A stretch of 64,000 bases of DNA from Bacteroidales bacterium. GTDB lineage: Bacteria; Bacteroidota; Bacteroidia; Bacteroidales; Rikenellaceae. The position numbers were made by a program, and so were the translations under genes. This document shows, in pieces, positions 8,392-17,393 of the stretch (its first letter is position 1; each line of letters starts with the position of its first letter). Under the pieces are notes generated by a model that worked only from the letters and a program-made list of their open reading frames with translations, ran no database searches and had not been told where the DNA came from. The stretch lies in NCBI GenBank assembly GCA_949419965.1, contig CASPAC010000003.1, forward strand, positions 19,339-83,338, written 5' to 3'.

Positions 8392-10190
8392 AGCATCTTT
8401 TCATTATTTTGACTTGGGCCGTTGTCGGCTTGGTCTCTTGCAGCAGCGATGAAACCCTTTCCGGTGTCGGCGGTACGGGTGTTTCCGATTCGTCGTGGAC
8501 GGCGGTCGTTCGCAGCAAGACCGGTGGAGAGCCGCATCTTTTTTCTTTTACGGCAGCAGCAGCCTGGCGCGTCGGGAGCAGCGAATCGTGGTGCAGCGTG
8601 GCGCCGCAGTCGGGAGGCTCGGGTTTGCAGCTTTTCAATGTCACGACCGCTCCCAACGATACCGGTGCGCGGCGGGAGGCCGTCATTTCGGTGCGTGTGA
8701 ACGGTTATTCCTCTCCGGCTTCGTTCCGGATCGTGCAGTATGCCGACGACGGCGATTATTTCGAGGTCAACGAATGGATGGCCGGTTACATGCGTGAAAA
8801 TTATCTTTGGAACGAGCCGCTCGCCGGCATGACGCTCGATTATACGCTCGATTATTCGAATTTTCTGCGTTCGATGCTGACGGGCGTCGCCGCTTTCAAG
8901 GACGATCGGGGCCGTGATCTGAACTACGACGACGGCCATTGGAAGAATGGCGTGCGGCAGTATTTTTATTCCTATGTCAAGCAATCGGCAGCTTCGACTG
9001 CCAAGCGATCCGCTGCTTCGGCGCGTGCTGCCGGCGAGACGACGACCGGAACAGGAGTGTGGCGTTTGCAGGCTGTCGTGTTGGCTTCTTCGGGGAAACA
9101 GGCGGTCGGGTTGGCGGTCATGGGCGTTACGCCCGGTACGCCTGCCGATGCGGCCGGCTTGGAGCGCGGCATGTTCATCTCCGAGGTTGACGGACAGCCG
9201 GTCACGACGAGCAATTATCAGTCGCTCGCGCGGCGGCTTTATTATGGTACTTCGGTGCGGGCGCTGCCCAATCGGGTAGTTTGGGCCGATAACGCCGATT
9301 TCCAGGGGTTGGAGCCGTTGCCCGAGGTAACGCTTGCGGCGCAGACCTATGTCGATCCGGCCATCTATGAAAGTTCCGTGACTACCGTAGGGGGCAGAAA
9401 GACGGCCTATCTGCTTTACATGGGCTTCGAGACTTCGCAGGATCAGGCGTTGATCGAGGCGTTCAGGAGTTTCCGCGGCGCCGAGGAACTGATCCTCGAT
9501 TTGCGTTACAATGGCGGCGGTGCCGTGCGTTCCAGCACGGTGCTGGCTACGCTCATCGTCGGCGACGCCTGCAAGGACGGGGTATATTGCCGGACGGTCT
9601 ACAACGCCCGGCGTACGGCGGCGGGCGAGAGCGGCGTTTACCGCATCGGCAACGGACATACGCCCGACGGCACGGGCGTCTATACGCCCATCGTTTCGGC
9701 TTTGCCGGAGGCTTTGGGGCTGAAGCGCATTTATGTTTTGTGTTCGGAGAGTACTGCTTCGGCCAGCGAGTTGGTAATCAATGGTCTGCGCGGTCTGGGC
9801 ATCGAGGTGCGCCTGATCGGCATGCGCACCAACGGCAAGAATGTCGGTATGGAGGGGTATGTCGACCATCTGGAGGGGGGCGAACTCTATACGTTCATGC
9901 CCATCACGTTCTATTCGGAAAACAACCTCGGGTTCCGCGATTATTCGGACGGCTTCGTGCCCGACGTGGAATTTGACGACAGCCCGCTGTATCGGGCAGC
10001 TTGTTATCCGGGGGCTTTCGGCACTACGGCCGATCCGCTTTATGCTCTGGCTGCGGAGTGGATCGGGACGGGTGCGAAACCTGCGCCTCCCACCCGGGCC
10101 GCAGCGTTTCGCAGCGTGCAGCTTTTGCCCGGCGTTGCCGAGCGTCCCGACGGCCGGTTGAAAGGTTCGGTCGTCTTCCGCAACAAGTGA
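8388..10190 (+). CDS. S41 (C-terminal processing) peptidase lipoprotein with BACON-like domain
   Basis: A 600-residue envelope protease. The lipoprotein signal MKHLFIILTWAVVGLVSC gives Cys18 as the acylated residue. Residues about 35-120 look like a BACON domain (W-containing beta-sandwich ending in a FRIVQYA strand). A PDZ-type domain spans about 215-285 (GVTPGTPADAAGLERGMFI), followed by the S41 core with an ESTASASELVINGL nucleophile-serine region (about residues 450-465) and GMRTNGKNVG. S41 enzymes cleave unstructured protein tails; Bacteroidota have many lipoprotein versions with unknown targets. The start overlaps nth by 4 bases. The stop is 7 bases from the converging DUF3108 gene. Confidence 0.88.
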   Translation: MKHLFIILTWAVVGLVSCSSDETLSGVGGTGVSDSSWTAVVRSKTGGEPHLFSFTAAAAWRVGSSESWCSVAPQSGGSGLQLFNVTTAPNDTGARREAVISVRVNGYSSPASFRIVQYADDGDYFEVNEWMAGYMRENYLWNEPLAGMTLDYTLDYSNFLRSMLTGVAAFKDDRGRDLNYDDGHWKNGVRQYFYSYVKQSAASTAKRSAASARAAGETTTGTGVWRLQAVVLASSGKQAVGLAVMGVTPGTPADAAGLERGMFISEVDGQPVTTSNYQSLARRLYYGTSVRALPNRVVWADNADFQGLEPLPEVTLAAQTYVDPAIYESSVTTVGGRKTAYLLYMGFETSQDQALIEAFRSFRGAEELILDLRYNGGGAVRSSTVLATLIVGDACKDGVYCRTVYNARRTAAGESGVYRIGNGHTPDGTGVYTPIVSALPEALGLKRIYVLCSESTASASELVINGLRGLGIEVRLIGMRTNGKNVGMEGYVDHLEGGELYTFMPITFYSENNLGFRDYSDGFVPDVEFDDSPLYRAACYPGAFGTTADPLYALAAEWIGTGAKPAPPTRAAAFRSVQLLPGVAERPDGRLKGSVVFRNK

Positions 10191-10197
10191 TCCGGCC

Positions 10198-10995
10198 TTA
10201 CTTGATAAGGCTTTCGAGCGGGTATTTCAGATTCTTGTAGCCCGATATGTAGGCATTGATGCTGCCTACGCGCACGGGCGATTCGATATAGAGCGGGATC
10301 TTGTTTTCGTCGTCCGAAATCCAGATCGTGAAGACCGTGCCGTCGGTAAAGGAGTACCCTTCCGTGGTGCCCAGCTGGCAGTCGAACTTCAGGGTCTTGA
10401 ATTTGCCCATGTTGCGGATCTTCTTGTTCTCGCGCCCCAGAAAACTGTACTTCAGGTGGCGGATCGTGTCTTGCAGCACCATTTGCAGCGTCGCCGGCTC
10501 GCCCTCCACAAAATCCTCGGCCCGGGCCGAGCGCAGGTTGAAGAAGAGCGACACGGGGTCCATGCTCTCGCACGTCAGTTTCATGTGTTTCTCGGCGAAC
10601 GGATTCTGGCGGCTGCGCCAGCGGGTGTGCACCACCGAGTCGGCCCATACGTAGACGAAACGGCTTTCGAACGTGTAGTCGCCTTCGCGGATGTCGCTGG
10701 CGAAACGTCGGGTGCGCATGTCGGCCGGGTCGACCCAGATGCGGTAGATGTCTTCCATGTTATAGAACCAGCGGTAGGTGGGCAGCGTGCGGCCGATGCC
10801 CTCGACCAGGTAGCATTTCTTGCCCTCCAGTTCGGTTTCGGTGGTCTTGACCTCCACGGCGCCCACTTCGGTGTTGGGGAACATCTTGGCCTTGTAGCTC
10901 ACGCGGTATTGGAGCACCTCGCCCGGATGGTAAAGTTGTGCCGAGAGCGGTAAGGCCAGTGCCAGAAAGGTTATGATGAGCAGGAAGCGTTTCAT
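10198..10995 (-). CDS. DUF3108 periplasmic/outer-membrane-associated protein
   Basis: A 265-residue exported protein with a clear signal peptide (MKRFLLIITFLALALPLSAQ). The mature N-terminus LYHPGEVLQYRVSYKAKMFP and the later DFEGKI-like strands (TLKFDCQLGTTEGYSFTDG, IWISDDENKIPLYIES) match the DUF3108 pattern, a beta-rich fold proposed to bind envelope lipids or glycans. No catalytic residues are recognised. It lies 25 bases downstream of recG on the same strand and is probably co-transcribed. The family function is not established. Confidence 0.82.
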   Translation of the reverse strand: MKRFLLIITFLALALPLSAQLYHPGEVLQYRVSYKAKMFPNTEVGAVEVKTTETELEGKKCYLVEGIGRTLPTYRWFYNMEDIYRIWVDPADMRTRRFASDIREGDYTFESRFVYVWADSVVHTRWRSRQNPFAEKHMKLTCESMDPVSLFFNLRSARAEDFVEGEPATLQMVLQDTIRHLKYSFLGRENKKIRNMGKFKTLKFDCQLGTTEGYSFTDGTVFTIWISDDENKIPLYIESPVRVGSINAYISGYKNLKYPLESLIK

Positions 10996-11020
10996 GGATG
11001 TGCGTTTTTTTGCGTGAATG

Positions 11021-13129
11021 TTACGATATGCGTGAGAAATCGATCTTGTCTTCTTTCGAGTAGCGGCGACGCAGCGCTTCGAGTCCCCGATTTTCGGGTC
11101 TGGCCAGCGTCGGGTCGTCCGCCAGGATGGCGATGGCCGCTTCGCGCGAGACGGTAAGTATCTGTGCGTCGGCCGTCGGATTGGCGATCTTCAAATCGAA
11201 TGCCATGCCGCTCTGCATCGTGCCGTTCACGTCGCCTGCGCCGCGCAGCTTGAGGTCGAGTTCCGCCAGCCGGAAGCCGTCGTTGGTCTCGCACATGGCA
11301 TCCAGCCGGGCGTGCGATTCTTTCGAGAGCTTCACGCCCGACATGAGGATGCAGTAGGACTGTTCGCCGCCGCGGCCTACGCGGCCGCGCAGCTGGTGGA
11401 GCTGCGAAAGGCCGAAGCGTTCGGCCGACTCGATTACCATGACCGTGGCGTTGGGCACGTCGACGCCCACCTCGATGACCGACGTAGCGACCATGATGTG
11501 GGCCTGCCCCTCCTTGAACTGGCGCATCGACTCTTCCTTGTCGGCGGGCTTCATCTTGCCGTGGCAGATCGTCGTCACGTATTCGGGCAATGGAAAGTCG
11601 CGCGAAATCGACTCGTAGCCGTCCGTAAGGTCTTTGTAGTCCATCGACTCCGACTCCTTGATCAGCGGGTAGACCACATAGACCTGGCGGCCTTTCTTGA
11701 TCTCCTGCTTCATGAATCCGAAGAGCCGCAGCCGGGCCGCATCGGTGTAGTGCACGGTTTTGATCGGCCGGCGTCCGGGCGGCAGTTCGTCGATCACGGA
11801 GACATCCAGATCGCCGTAGAGGGTCATGGCCAGCGTGCGCGGGATCGGGGTGGCCGTCATGACCAGAATGTGGGGCGGGCGGGCGTTCTTCGTCCAGAGA
11901 CGTGCGCGCTGCTCGACCCCGAAGCGGTGCTGTTCGTCGATGACCACGAACCCCAGGTCGGCGAACTGCACGCGGTCTTCCAGCAGCGCGTGGGTGCCGA
12001 TCAGAATCTGTACCTTACCCGAGGCGATGCCGTCGAGAGCCTGCCGCCGTTCGCGGCTTTTCGACGAGCCGGTCAGGATCGCCACCCGCACGTTCAGCCC
12101 TTCGAGCAGGCGGTTGAAGGTGGCGAAGTGCTGGCGGGCCAGGATTTCGGTGGGCGCCATCATGCAGGCCTGGTAGCCGTTGTCTACGGCCAGCAGCATC
12201 GACATGAGCGCCACCAGCGTTTTGCCGCTGCCCACGTCGCCTTGCAGCAGGCGGTTCATCTGGAATCCCGTGACGGTGTCTTGGCGTATCTCTTTGATGA
12301 CGCGTTTCTGCGCTCCCGTGAGCGGAAACGGCAGTTTCTGCGTATAGAACGTATTGAACACGCCGCCTACTTTCGGAAAAAGAAAACCGTTGCTTTTCGA
12401 GAGCCGCTCCGTGCGGTTCGCCTGGATGTTGAGCTGGATGCCCAGCAGTTCGTCGAACTTCAGCCGGTATTGGGCCTGTCGGAGCGCTTCGGGCGATTGG
12501 GGGAAGTGGACGTTATAATAGGCTTCGCGCAGCGGCATCAAGCCGTATTGCGTGCGCACGGCGTCGGGCAGCGTTTCGTCGATCCGATCCTTGACAGAGA
12601 TCCATGCGTTGCGGATGATCTGGTACATACCCTTGGTTCCCAGAACGTTCGATAGCTTCTCGGTCGAGGGGTAGATGCCCTGCATGCCGCTTTCGGCTTT
12701 GCGCGACAGAGCCTGCTCGATAGTCTCCAGCTCGGGATGGGCCATCGAGAGTTCGCCGCGGTAGAACGACGGGCGCCCGAAGATCAGGTACTCGCGCCCC
12801 ACCTCGATCCGCTTTTCGATCCATTTGATGCCCCGAAACCACACCAGCTCGCCGCGGCCCGAGGGGTCTTGCACATAAGCCGTGAAGCGGCGCTTGCGCC
12901 CTTCGCCGGCATATCCGATTCCCGTCACGCGGGCGCGGAACTGGACGAGCGCGGGCGCATCTTCCGTGATCTCGGCGATGCGGTAGACCTTCGTGCGGTC
13001 GATGTAGCGGAACGGGACATGGGTCAGCAGATCGCCGATGGTGCGGATGCCCAGCTCCCGGTCGAGGAGTTTGGCCCGTGCTTCGCCCACGCCGGCCACG
13101 AATTGGATATTGCTATCCAGCGTGTTCAC
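11021..13129 (-). CDS. recG: RecG, branched-DNA translocase/helicase
   Basis: A 702-residue protein of normal RecG length. The N-terminal wedge/OB domain (1-150) opens with a helix-hairpin-helix-like GVGEARAKLLDRELGI. The motor has Walker A GDVGSGKT, a DEQHRFG box, MTATPIPRTL and motif VI QLRGRVGRG. RecG reverses stalled replication forks and processes Holliday junctions and R-loops. Translation starts at a GTG (13129-13127), which is where homology to other RecG proteins begins. The -7 promoter box TATCTTTG ends only 4 bases before this GTG, so the transcript may be leaderless. The DUF3108 gene follows in the same operon. Confidence 0.96.
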   Translation of the reverse strand: MNTLDSNIQFVAGVGEARAKLLDRELGIRTIGDLLTHVPFRYIDRTKVYRIAEITEDAPALVQFRARVTGIGYAGEGRKRRFTAYVQDPSGRGELVWFRGIKWIEKRIEVGREYLIFGRPSFYRGELSMAHPELETIEQALSRKAESGMQGIYPSTEKLSNVLGTKGMYQIIRNAWISVKDRIDETLPDAVRTQYGLMPLREAYYNVHFPQSPEALRQAQYRLKFDELLGIQLNIQANRTERLSKSNGFLFPKVGGVFNTFYTQKLPFPLTGAQKRVIKEIRQDTVTGFQMNRLLQGDVGSGKTLVALMSMLLAVDNGYQACMMAPTEILARQHFATFNRLLEGLNVRVAILTGSSKSRERRQALDGIASGKVQILIGTHALLEDRVQFADLGFVVIDEQHRFGVEQRARLWTKNARPPHILVMTATPIPRTLAMTLYGDLDVSVIDELPPGRRPIKTVHYTDAARLRLFGFMKQEIKKGRQVYVVYPLIKESESMDYKDLTDGYESISRDFPLPEYVTTICHGKMKPADKEESMRQFKEGQAHIMVATSVIEVGVDVPNATVMVIESAERFGLSQLHQLRGRVGRGGEQSYCILMSGVKLSKESHARLDAMCETNDGFRLAELDLKLRGAGDVNGTMQSGMAFDLKIANPTADAQILTVSREAAIAILADDPTLARPENRGLEALRRRYSKEDKIDFSRIS

Positions 13130-13133
13130 TTGA

Positions 13134-13141
13134 CAAAGATA
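13134..13141 (-). promoter_or_regulatory. -7 box of recG
   Basis: On the minus strand TATCTTTG, with TTGT (13161-13158 region) about 19 bases upstream as a -33 element. It sits immediately before the recG GTG codon. Confidence 0.55.
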
Positions 13142-13167
13142 CGAAAAACTGCATTGGCGGACAACCC

Positions 13168-13857
13168 TTATTTCTGCGCGTTGCGCCGGCCGCCGTTGTT
13201 TTTCTGAAAGTTGCGGTTGTTGTGCTGCGGGCCGTGGTTTTTTTGCTGGCGTTTCTGCATGCGCTGCTGGGAGCCTTTCTGCGGACGTGTCGAAAAGTGT
13301 TGTTTGTAGTCGCTTCGGAGGTTGTTGATGGCGGCTTCGTCGATTTCGATGCTTCCGCCGGACATGCGGCGGATGTCTTTAACGATTACCTCGTTGTTGG
13401 GGTGTTCCTGGTTGTATTCGTAGCTCTTGGTGCGCATGTAGCGCGCCAGGTTGTCGACCGTGCGGGCCACCGTACGGGGGTTCTTTTCGTCGGCCAGGCG
13501 GCGCAGCATCTGCTCGACATATTTGCCGTAGTGCTTATGGGCGAAGCGGCTTTGCGAGTAGGGCATGCGGTGGGGCGTGACGGTCAGATCCTCGCGCGAG
13601 GGACGCGGATAGGGCGAGTCGACATCGAGCTGGAAATCAGACATGATGAAGAGGTGATCCCACAGCTTGTGGGTGTAGTCCGCCGTGTCGCGCAGCAGCG
13701 GAAAGAGGTTGCCCATCACGGCGATCACGGCCCGCGCCTGACGGTTGCGTTCGCGGCGGTCTTCGATTTGGGAGAGCGAATCGATCATCTCCTGGATGTG
13801 GCGCCCGTATTCGGGCAGATACAACTTGCGTCGTGTGTAGTTATAGTTTTTTCTCAT
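13168..13857 (-). CDS. DUF4290 protein
   Basis: A 229-residue cytosolic protein with no signal peptide. The N-terminus (NYNYTRRKLYLPEYGRHIQ) and the helical core with DYTHKLWDHLFIMSDF match DUF4290, a family largely confined to Bacteroidota and often a single-copy core gene. The C-terminal tail from about residue 190 is very rich in Gln, Asn, Arg and Lys, which suggests a disordered nucleic-acid-binding extension. The function is unknown. It is followed on the same strand by recG, but a recG promoter lies between them. Confidence 0.82.
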   Translation of the reverse strand: MRKNYNYTRRKLYLPEYGRHIQEMIDSLSQIEDRRERNRQARAVIAVMGNLFPLLRDTADYTHKLWDHLFIMSDFQLDVDSPYPRPSREDLTVTPHRMPYSQSRFAHKHYGKYVEQMLRRLADEKNPRTVARTVDNLARYMRTKSYEYNQEHPNNEVIVKDIRRMSGGSIEIDEAAINNLRSDYKQHFSTRPQKGSQQRMQKRQQKNHGPQHNNRNFQKNNGGRRNAQK

Positions 13858-14005
13858 GACTGCGATTGTCGTGGAGTCGTTGTTTCGTTCGGACGGCCGG
13901 AGCGTCCCGCCGGTCGGCGGGGATGGTGCGGATTGGGTGTTTTTCCCGCTTGCGTTTCGTGGCCTGCATCCCTGGCTGAAATTGGTTTTACGCCTTGGAA
14001 AACCC

Positions 14006-14013
14006 TAACTTTG
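14006..14013 (+). promoter_or_regulatory. -7 box of the sigma-54-type ATPase gene
   Basis: TAACTTTG fits TAnnTTTG, with TTGG at 13983-13986 spaced 19 bases upstream. It would give a leader of about 115 bases before ATG 14134. The rest of 13858-14133 shows no other convincing feature. Confidence 0.45.
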
Positions 14014-14133
14014 GGACGTAATCGAAGCGTCCGGAGCGGTGGTCGGAGTCTTTTCGTCCCCGGGCGGACGCCGGTCTGCGGATGCGGGGCTTCTCCTCCG
14101 CAAAAGTAGATAAAAATTCAGGAAAAACAAGTT

Positions 14134-15264
14134 ATGGCAAAGGTTTTAATTCTGGATCGTTCAAAAAGCATGCGAAATACTTTGCGTGAGCGGCTCGAAT
14201 ACGAGGGCTTCTCGACCGAGGCGGCCGAGGACGAGACTGCGGCATCGGAAATGTGCAGTAAAATTCCGTTCGATGTGATCCTCTCCGATACCGGATGCAA
14301 GGTGCCCGATACGGGCGTGCCGTTCATCGTGTTGTCGGCCGAGGCGTCGATCGACTCGGCGGTCGAGGCCGTGCGCAATGGCGCCCGCGACTACCTGACC
14401 AAACCCATCGACATGAACCGGCTGCTCAAGTCGATCCACAGCACCATCGACGAGCCGGCGCCGGAGGCGCCGCCTGCGGCTGCGGGGCGTCGTCCGCGCC
14501 GCTCGCATGCCGTGCATGCGGAGCAGATCATCGGCACCTCGGAGCAGATCGGGCGTGTGCGGCAGTTGATCGATAAGGTGGCTCCGTGCGAGGCGCGCGT
14601 GTTGATTACGGGCGAAAACGGCACAGGCAAGGAGCTGGTCGCCCGCTGGCTGCACGCCAAGAGCGCCCGGGCCGCGGCGCCGTTCGTCGAAGTCAACTGC
14701 GCGGCGATTCCCTCGGAGCTGATCGAAAGCGAACTTTTCGGTCACGAGCGGGGCGCCTTCACTTCGGCCGTCAAGCAGCGCAAGGGCAAGTTCGAGCAGG
14801 CCGACGGCGGCACGCTCTTCATGGACGAGATCGGCGACATGTCGCTGGCGGCTCAGGCCAAGGTGCTGCGGGCTTTGCAGGAGAGCAAGATCAGCCGGGT
14901 GGGCAGCGACAAGGATATCGATGTCGATGTGCGGGTAATCGCCGCCACGAACAAGAACCTGCGCGAGGAGATCGACAAAGGCAATTTCCGCGAAGACCTC
15001 TACCACCGCATCGGCGTGGTGGTGGTGCGCGTGCCGGCTCTGCGCGACCGGGCCGGCGACATCCCGGAGCTGGTGGAGCATTTCATCCGCACGATTTCAG
15101 CCGAATACCGGGTGCCGCCCAAAAAGATGGATGCCGCAGCCTTGGCAGCCTTGCAGGCCAAGCCGTGGACGGGCAACATCCGCGAGCTGCGCAATGTGAT
15201 CGAACGTTTGATTATCCTCAGCGAAGACCGCATCACGGTCGAGGATGTGAAGAATTATTGTTAG
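14134..15264 (+). CDS. Sigma-54 activator-type AAA+ response regulator without DNA-binding domain
   Basis: A 376-residue protein. Residues 1-105 form a shortened receiver: the N-terminal acidic pocket has D8 only (LILDRS instead of a DD pair), the candidate phosphoacceptor is D52 in VILSD, and K90 lies in DYLTKP. Residues 130-370 are a sigma-54 activator AAA+ module: Walker A GENGTGK (160-166), the sigma-54-contact loop as GAFTSA (207-212) instead of GAFTGA, Walker B LFMDEIGD (228-235) and RELRNVIERL. It ends at VEDVKNYC, so the usual C-terminal Fis-type helix-turn-helix is absent. It could activate sigma-54 promoters from solution or work with a partner. Its stop overlaps the converging HAD gene by 3 bases. 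Confidence 0.88.
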   Translation: MAKVLILDRSKSMRNTLRERLEYEGFSTEAAEDETAASEMCSKIPFDVILSDTGCKVPDTGVPFIVLSAEASIDSAVEAVRNGARDYLTKPIDMNRLLKSIHSTIDEPAPEAPPAAAGRRPRRSHAVHAEQIIGTSEQIGRVRQLIDKVAPCEARVLITGENGTGKELVARWLHAKSARAAAPFVEVNCAAIPSELIESELFGHERGAFTSAVKQRKGKFEQADGGTLFMDEIGDMSLAAQAKVLRALQESKISRVGSDKDIDVDVRVIAATNKNLREEIDKGNFREDLYHRIGVVVVRVPALRDRAGDIPELVEHFIRTISAEYRVPPKKMDAAALAALQAKPWTGNIRELRNVIERLIILSEDRITVEDVKNYC

Positions 15265-15911
15265 AACAGGTCGAGCAGCTCGTCGGCGCGGTCGACGATA
15301 CGGTCGGCGCCGGCTTCTTCCAGTTCGGTCCGTTGTCGGAATCCCCACGTCACGCCTGCCGAGCGGATGCCGGCGGCCTGGGCCGTGAGGATGTCGATGG
15401 CCGAGTCGCCCACGAAAAGCGCCTGCTCGCGCGGGATGCCCGTAAGGGTCAGAATCTCCTCGGCCACCGCCGGATCGGGCTTCAGAGGCACGCCCTCGCG
15501 TTGCCCCAGCACAGCCTCGAAGCGGATGTCGGGAAAGAACGACCGGATTACTTTTTCGGTGCCCGCCTGGAACTTGTTGGAGGCTACGGCCAGCTTCACG
15601 CCCCGGCGGACGAGTTCGGCGAGCAGTTCGGGAATGCCGGGGTAGGGTTCGGTGCGGACGTCGAGGTGGTCGGTGTAGTAGGCTACGAAGTCGGCCCGCA
15701 CCAGCGCCACGTTTTCAGGCGACCGCAGCGGCTCGGGCAAGGCCCGTTCGACCAGCCGCATGATGCCGTTGCCCACGAAACCGCAGTAGGCTTCGTAGGA
15801 GTGCTGCGGCAGTCCGCGCAGAGCGAGCGCCGTGTTGCAGGCCACGGCCAGGTCGCCGATCGAGTCGACCAGCGTGCCGTCGAGATCGAAAATCGCCAGT
15901 CGGGTTTTCAT
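15261..15911 (-). CDS. HAD-superfamily phosphatase, phosphoglycolate phosphatase-like
   Basis: A 216-residue HAD hydrolase. Motif I is FDLDGTLVDS with nucleophile D9 and acid/base D11; motif II is in VASNK, motif III lysine in LKPDP, motif IV is FVGDSAIDI. A helical cap sits between motifs I and II, as in Gph-type enzymes that dephosphorylate 2-phosphoglycolate or similar small phosphates. The start ATG 15911-15909 overlaps the stop of the upstream nhaC-type gene (ATGA), so it is coupled to it. The actual substrate is not determined; co-location with an ion antiporter gives no hint. Confidence 0.87.
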   Translation of the reverse strand: MKTRLAIFDLDGTLVDSIGDLAVACNTALALRGLPQHSYEAYCGFVGNGIMRLVERALPEPLRSPENVALVRADFVAYYTDHLDVRTEPYPGIPELLAELVRRGVKLAVASNKFQAGTEKVIRSFFPDIRFEAVLGQREGVPLKPDPAVAEEILTLTGIPREQALFVGDSAIDILTAQAAGIRSAGVTWGFRQRTELEEAGADRIVDRADELLDLF

Positions 15912-17347
15912 GATTTGCGGCGTATGCGCCATCCGAGGGCCGCTACGAGAAGCGACATCAGGGGGCTGGCGATGTTGAAGATGCAGTAGGGCATGTAGAC
16001 GAACGTCGAGACCCCCAGCACGGTGGCTTGCGTCATGCCGCACGAGTTCCAGGGGATGAGTACCGAGCAGACCGTGGCCGAATCCTCGACCGAGCGGCTC
16101 AACAGGCGTGCTTCGAGTCCCCGTGCGGCGTAGAGTTCCTTGAACAGACGGCCCGAGAGGATGATCGAGATATACTGGTCGGCCGTGCAGAGGTTGAAGA
16201 ACAGTCCGGCCCCCACGGTCGAGGCGACGGCCGAGAAGGTGCGGCGCACCAGACGCAGGAAGATGCCGGTCAGCGAACGCAGCATGCCGCTGCCCGTCAT
16301 CACGCCGCCGAAGCACATGGCGCAGACGATCAGCCACACGGTGTTGAGCATGCCGGCCATGCCGCGCGTGGCGACCAGTTCGTCGAGCTGGACGTTGCCG
16401 GTTTCGAGCGCCGTGGGGCCGAAGCAGGTCATGAGCACTCCCTTGAAGCCGGAGAGGAAGTCGAGCCGTTCTATGCCGGCGACTTTGGCGATCAGCTCGG
16501 GCTGGGCTGCGATCATGGCGATGCAGGCCATGACTACGGCGGCGAAAAGCGTTACCAGGGCCGGGAGCTTGCGGGCGATCAGGATGCCCGTGGCGAGCGG
16601 CACGAGCAGCAGCCACGGCGTGATGCGGAACGTGGCGCGCAGCGTGTCGGCATAGAGTTGGGCGTGCGCTCCGGAGCCATGGTCGAGCGACAGTCCGGCT
16701 ATGGTAAAGACCGTCAGTGCGATCAGCATCGACGGTACGGTGGTGTAGAGCATGTAGCGGATGTGGGTAAAGACTTCCACGCCGACGGTCGACGAAGCCA
16801 GCACCGTGGTGTCGGAGAGCAGCGAGAGCTTGTCGCCGAAGTAGGCGCCCGAGATGATGGCGCCGGCGATCCACCCCTCGGGGAATCCCATCGCGCGGCC
16901 GATGCCCATCAGGGCCACGCCGATGGTGGCGATGGTGGTCCACGAACTGCCCGTCATCAGCGAGACCCCGGCGCAGATCAGCGAGGTGGCTACGAGGAAG
17001 AACGACGGGTGGAGGACTCTCAGTCCGTAGCAGATCATCGTCGGCACCACGCCGCCGACCATCCACGTGCCGGCGATGGCGCCGATGAGCAGCAGGATGA
17101 TGATGGCCGAGGCCGAAGCCCGGATGTTGTCGACGATGGCTTCTTCGAGCACCGTCCAGCGGCAGCCGTAGATGCCGATCGAGAGCATCGCGCAGACCGA
17201 CGCGGCCGAAAGCAGCGCGATCTGGCTGCCTCCGTTGATCGCATCGCCGCCGAAACAGCGGATGACGACATAGAGCAAGAGAGTCAACACCGCCAGCGGC
17301 ACGACCGAAATCCACGGCGACGGCGTTCTTGGAGTGGAATTTTTCAT
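15908..17347 (-). CDS. nhaC: NhaC-family Na+/H+ antiporter
   Basis: A 479-residue inner-membrane protein with about 11-12 hydrophobic segments. The signature GAYFGDKLSLLSDTTVLAS (about residues 165-183) is characteristic of NhaC, and MTGSSWTTIATIGVA is another conserved stretch. NhaC members exchange Na+ for H+, or in some cases malate/lactate. Length is normal. It is the first gene of a two-gene unit with the HAD phosphatase; a TACTTTTG box lies 24 bases upstream. Confidence 0.88.
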   Translation of the reverse strand: MKNSTPRTPSPWISVVPLAVLTLLLYVVIRCFGGDAINGGSQIALLSAASVCAMLSIGIYGCRWTVLEEAIVDNIRASASAIIILLLIGAIAGTWMVGGVVPTMICYGLRVLHPSFFLVATSLICAGVSLMTGSSWTTIATIGVALMGIGRAMGFPEGWIAGAIISGAYFGDKLSLLSDTTVLASSTVGVEVFTHIRYMLYTTVPSMLIALTVFTIAGLSLDHGSGAHAQLYADTLRATFRITPWLLLVPLATGILIARKLPALVTLFAAVVMACIAMIAAQPELIAKVAGIERLDFLSGFKGVLMTCFGPTALETGNVQLDELVATRGMAGMLNTVWLIVCAMCFGGVMTGSGMLRSLTGIFLRLVRRTFSAVASTVGAGLFFNLCTADQYISIILSGRLFKELYAARGLEARLLSRSVEDSATVCSVLIPWNSCGMTQATVLGVSTFVYMPYCIFNIASPLMSLLVAALGWRIRRKS

Positions 17348-17370
17348 AACCTTGATAACCTGACCAGCGA

Positions 17371-17378
17371 CAAAAGTA
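17371..17378 (-). promoter_or_regulatory. -7 box of the nhaC operon
   Basis: On the minus strand TACTTTTG fits TAnnTTTG and ends 23 bases before the nhaC start codon. The -33 element is weak. Confidence 0.4.
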
Positions 17379-17393
17379 CAAAATAAAGACGAA

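Noticed and set aside
15912..17381. Upstream extension of the HAD phosphatase frame through the nhaC gene
   Set aside because: The extension is low-complexity and overlaps all of nhaC; the phosphatase motif begins at ATG 15911.
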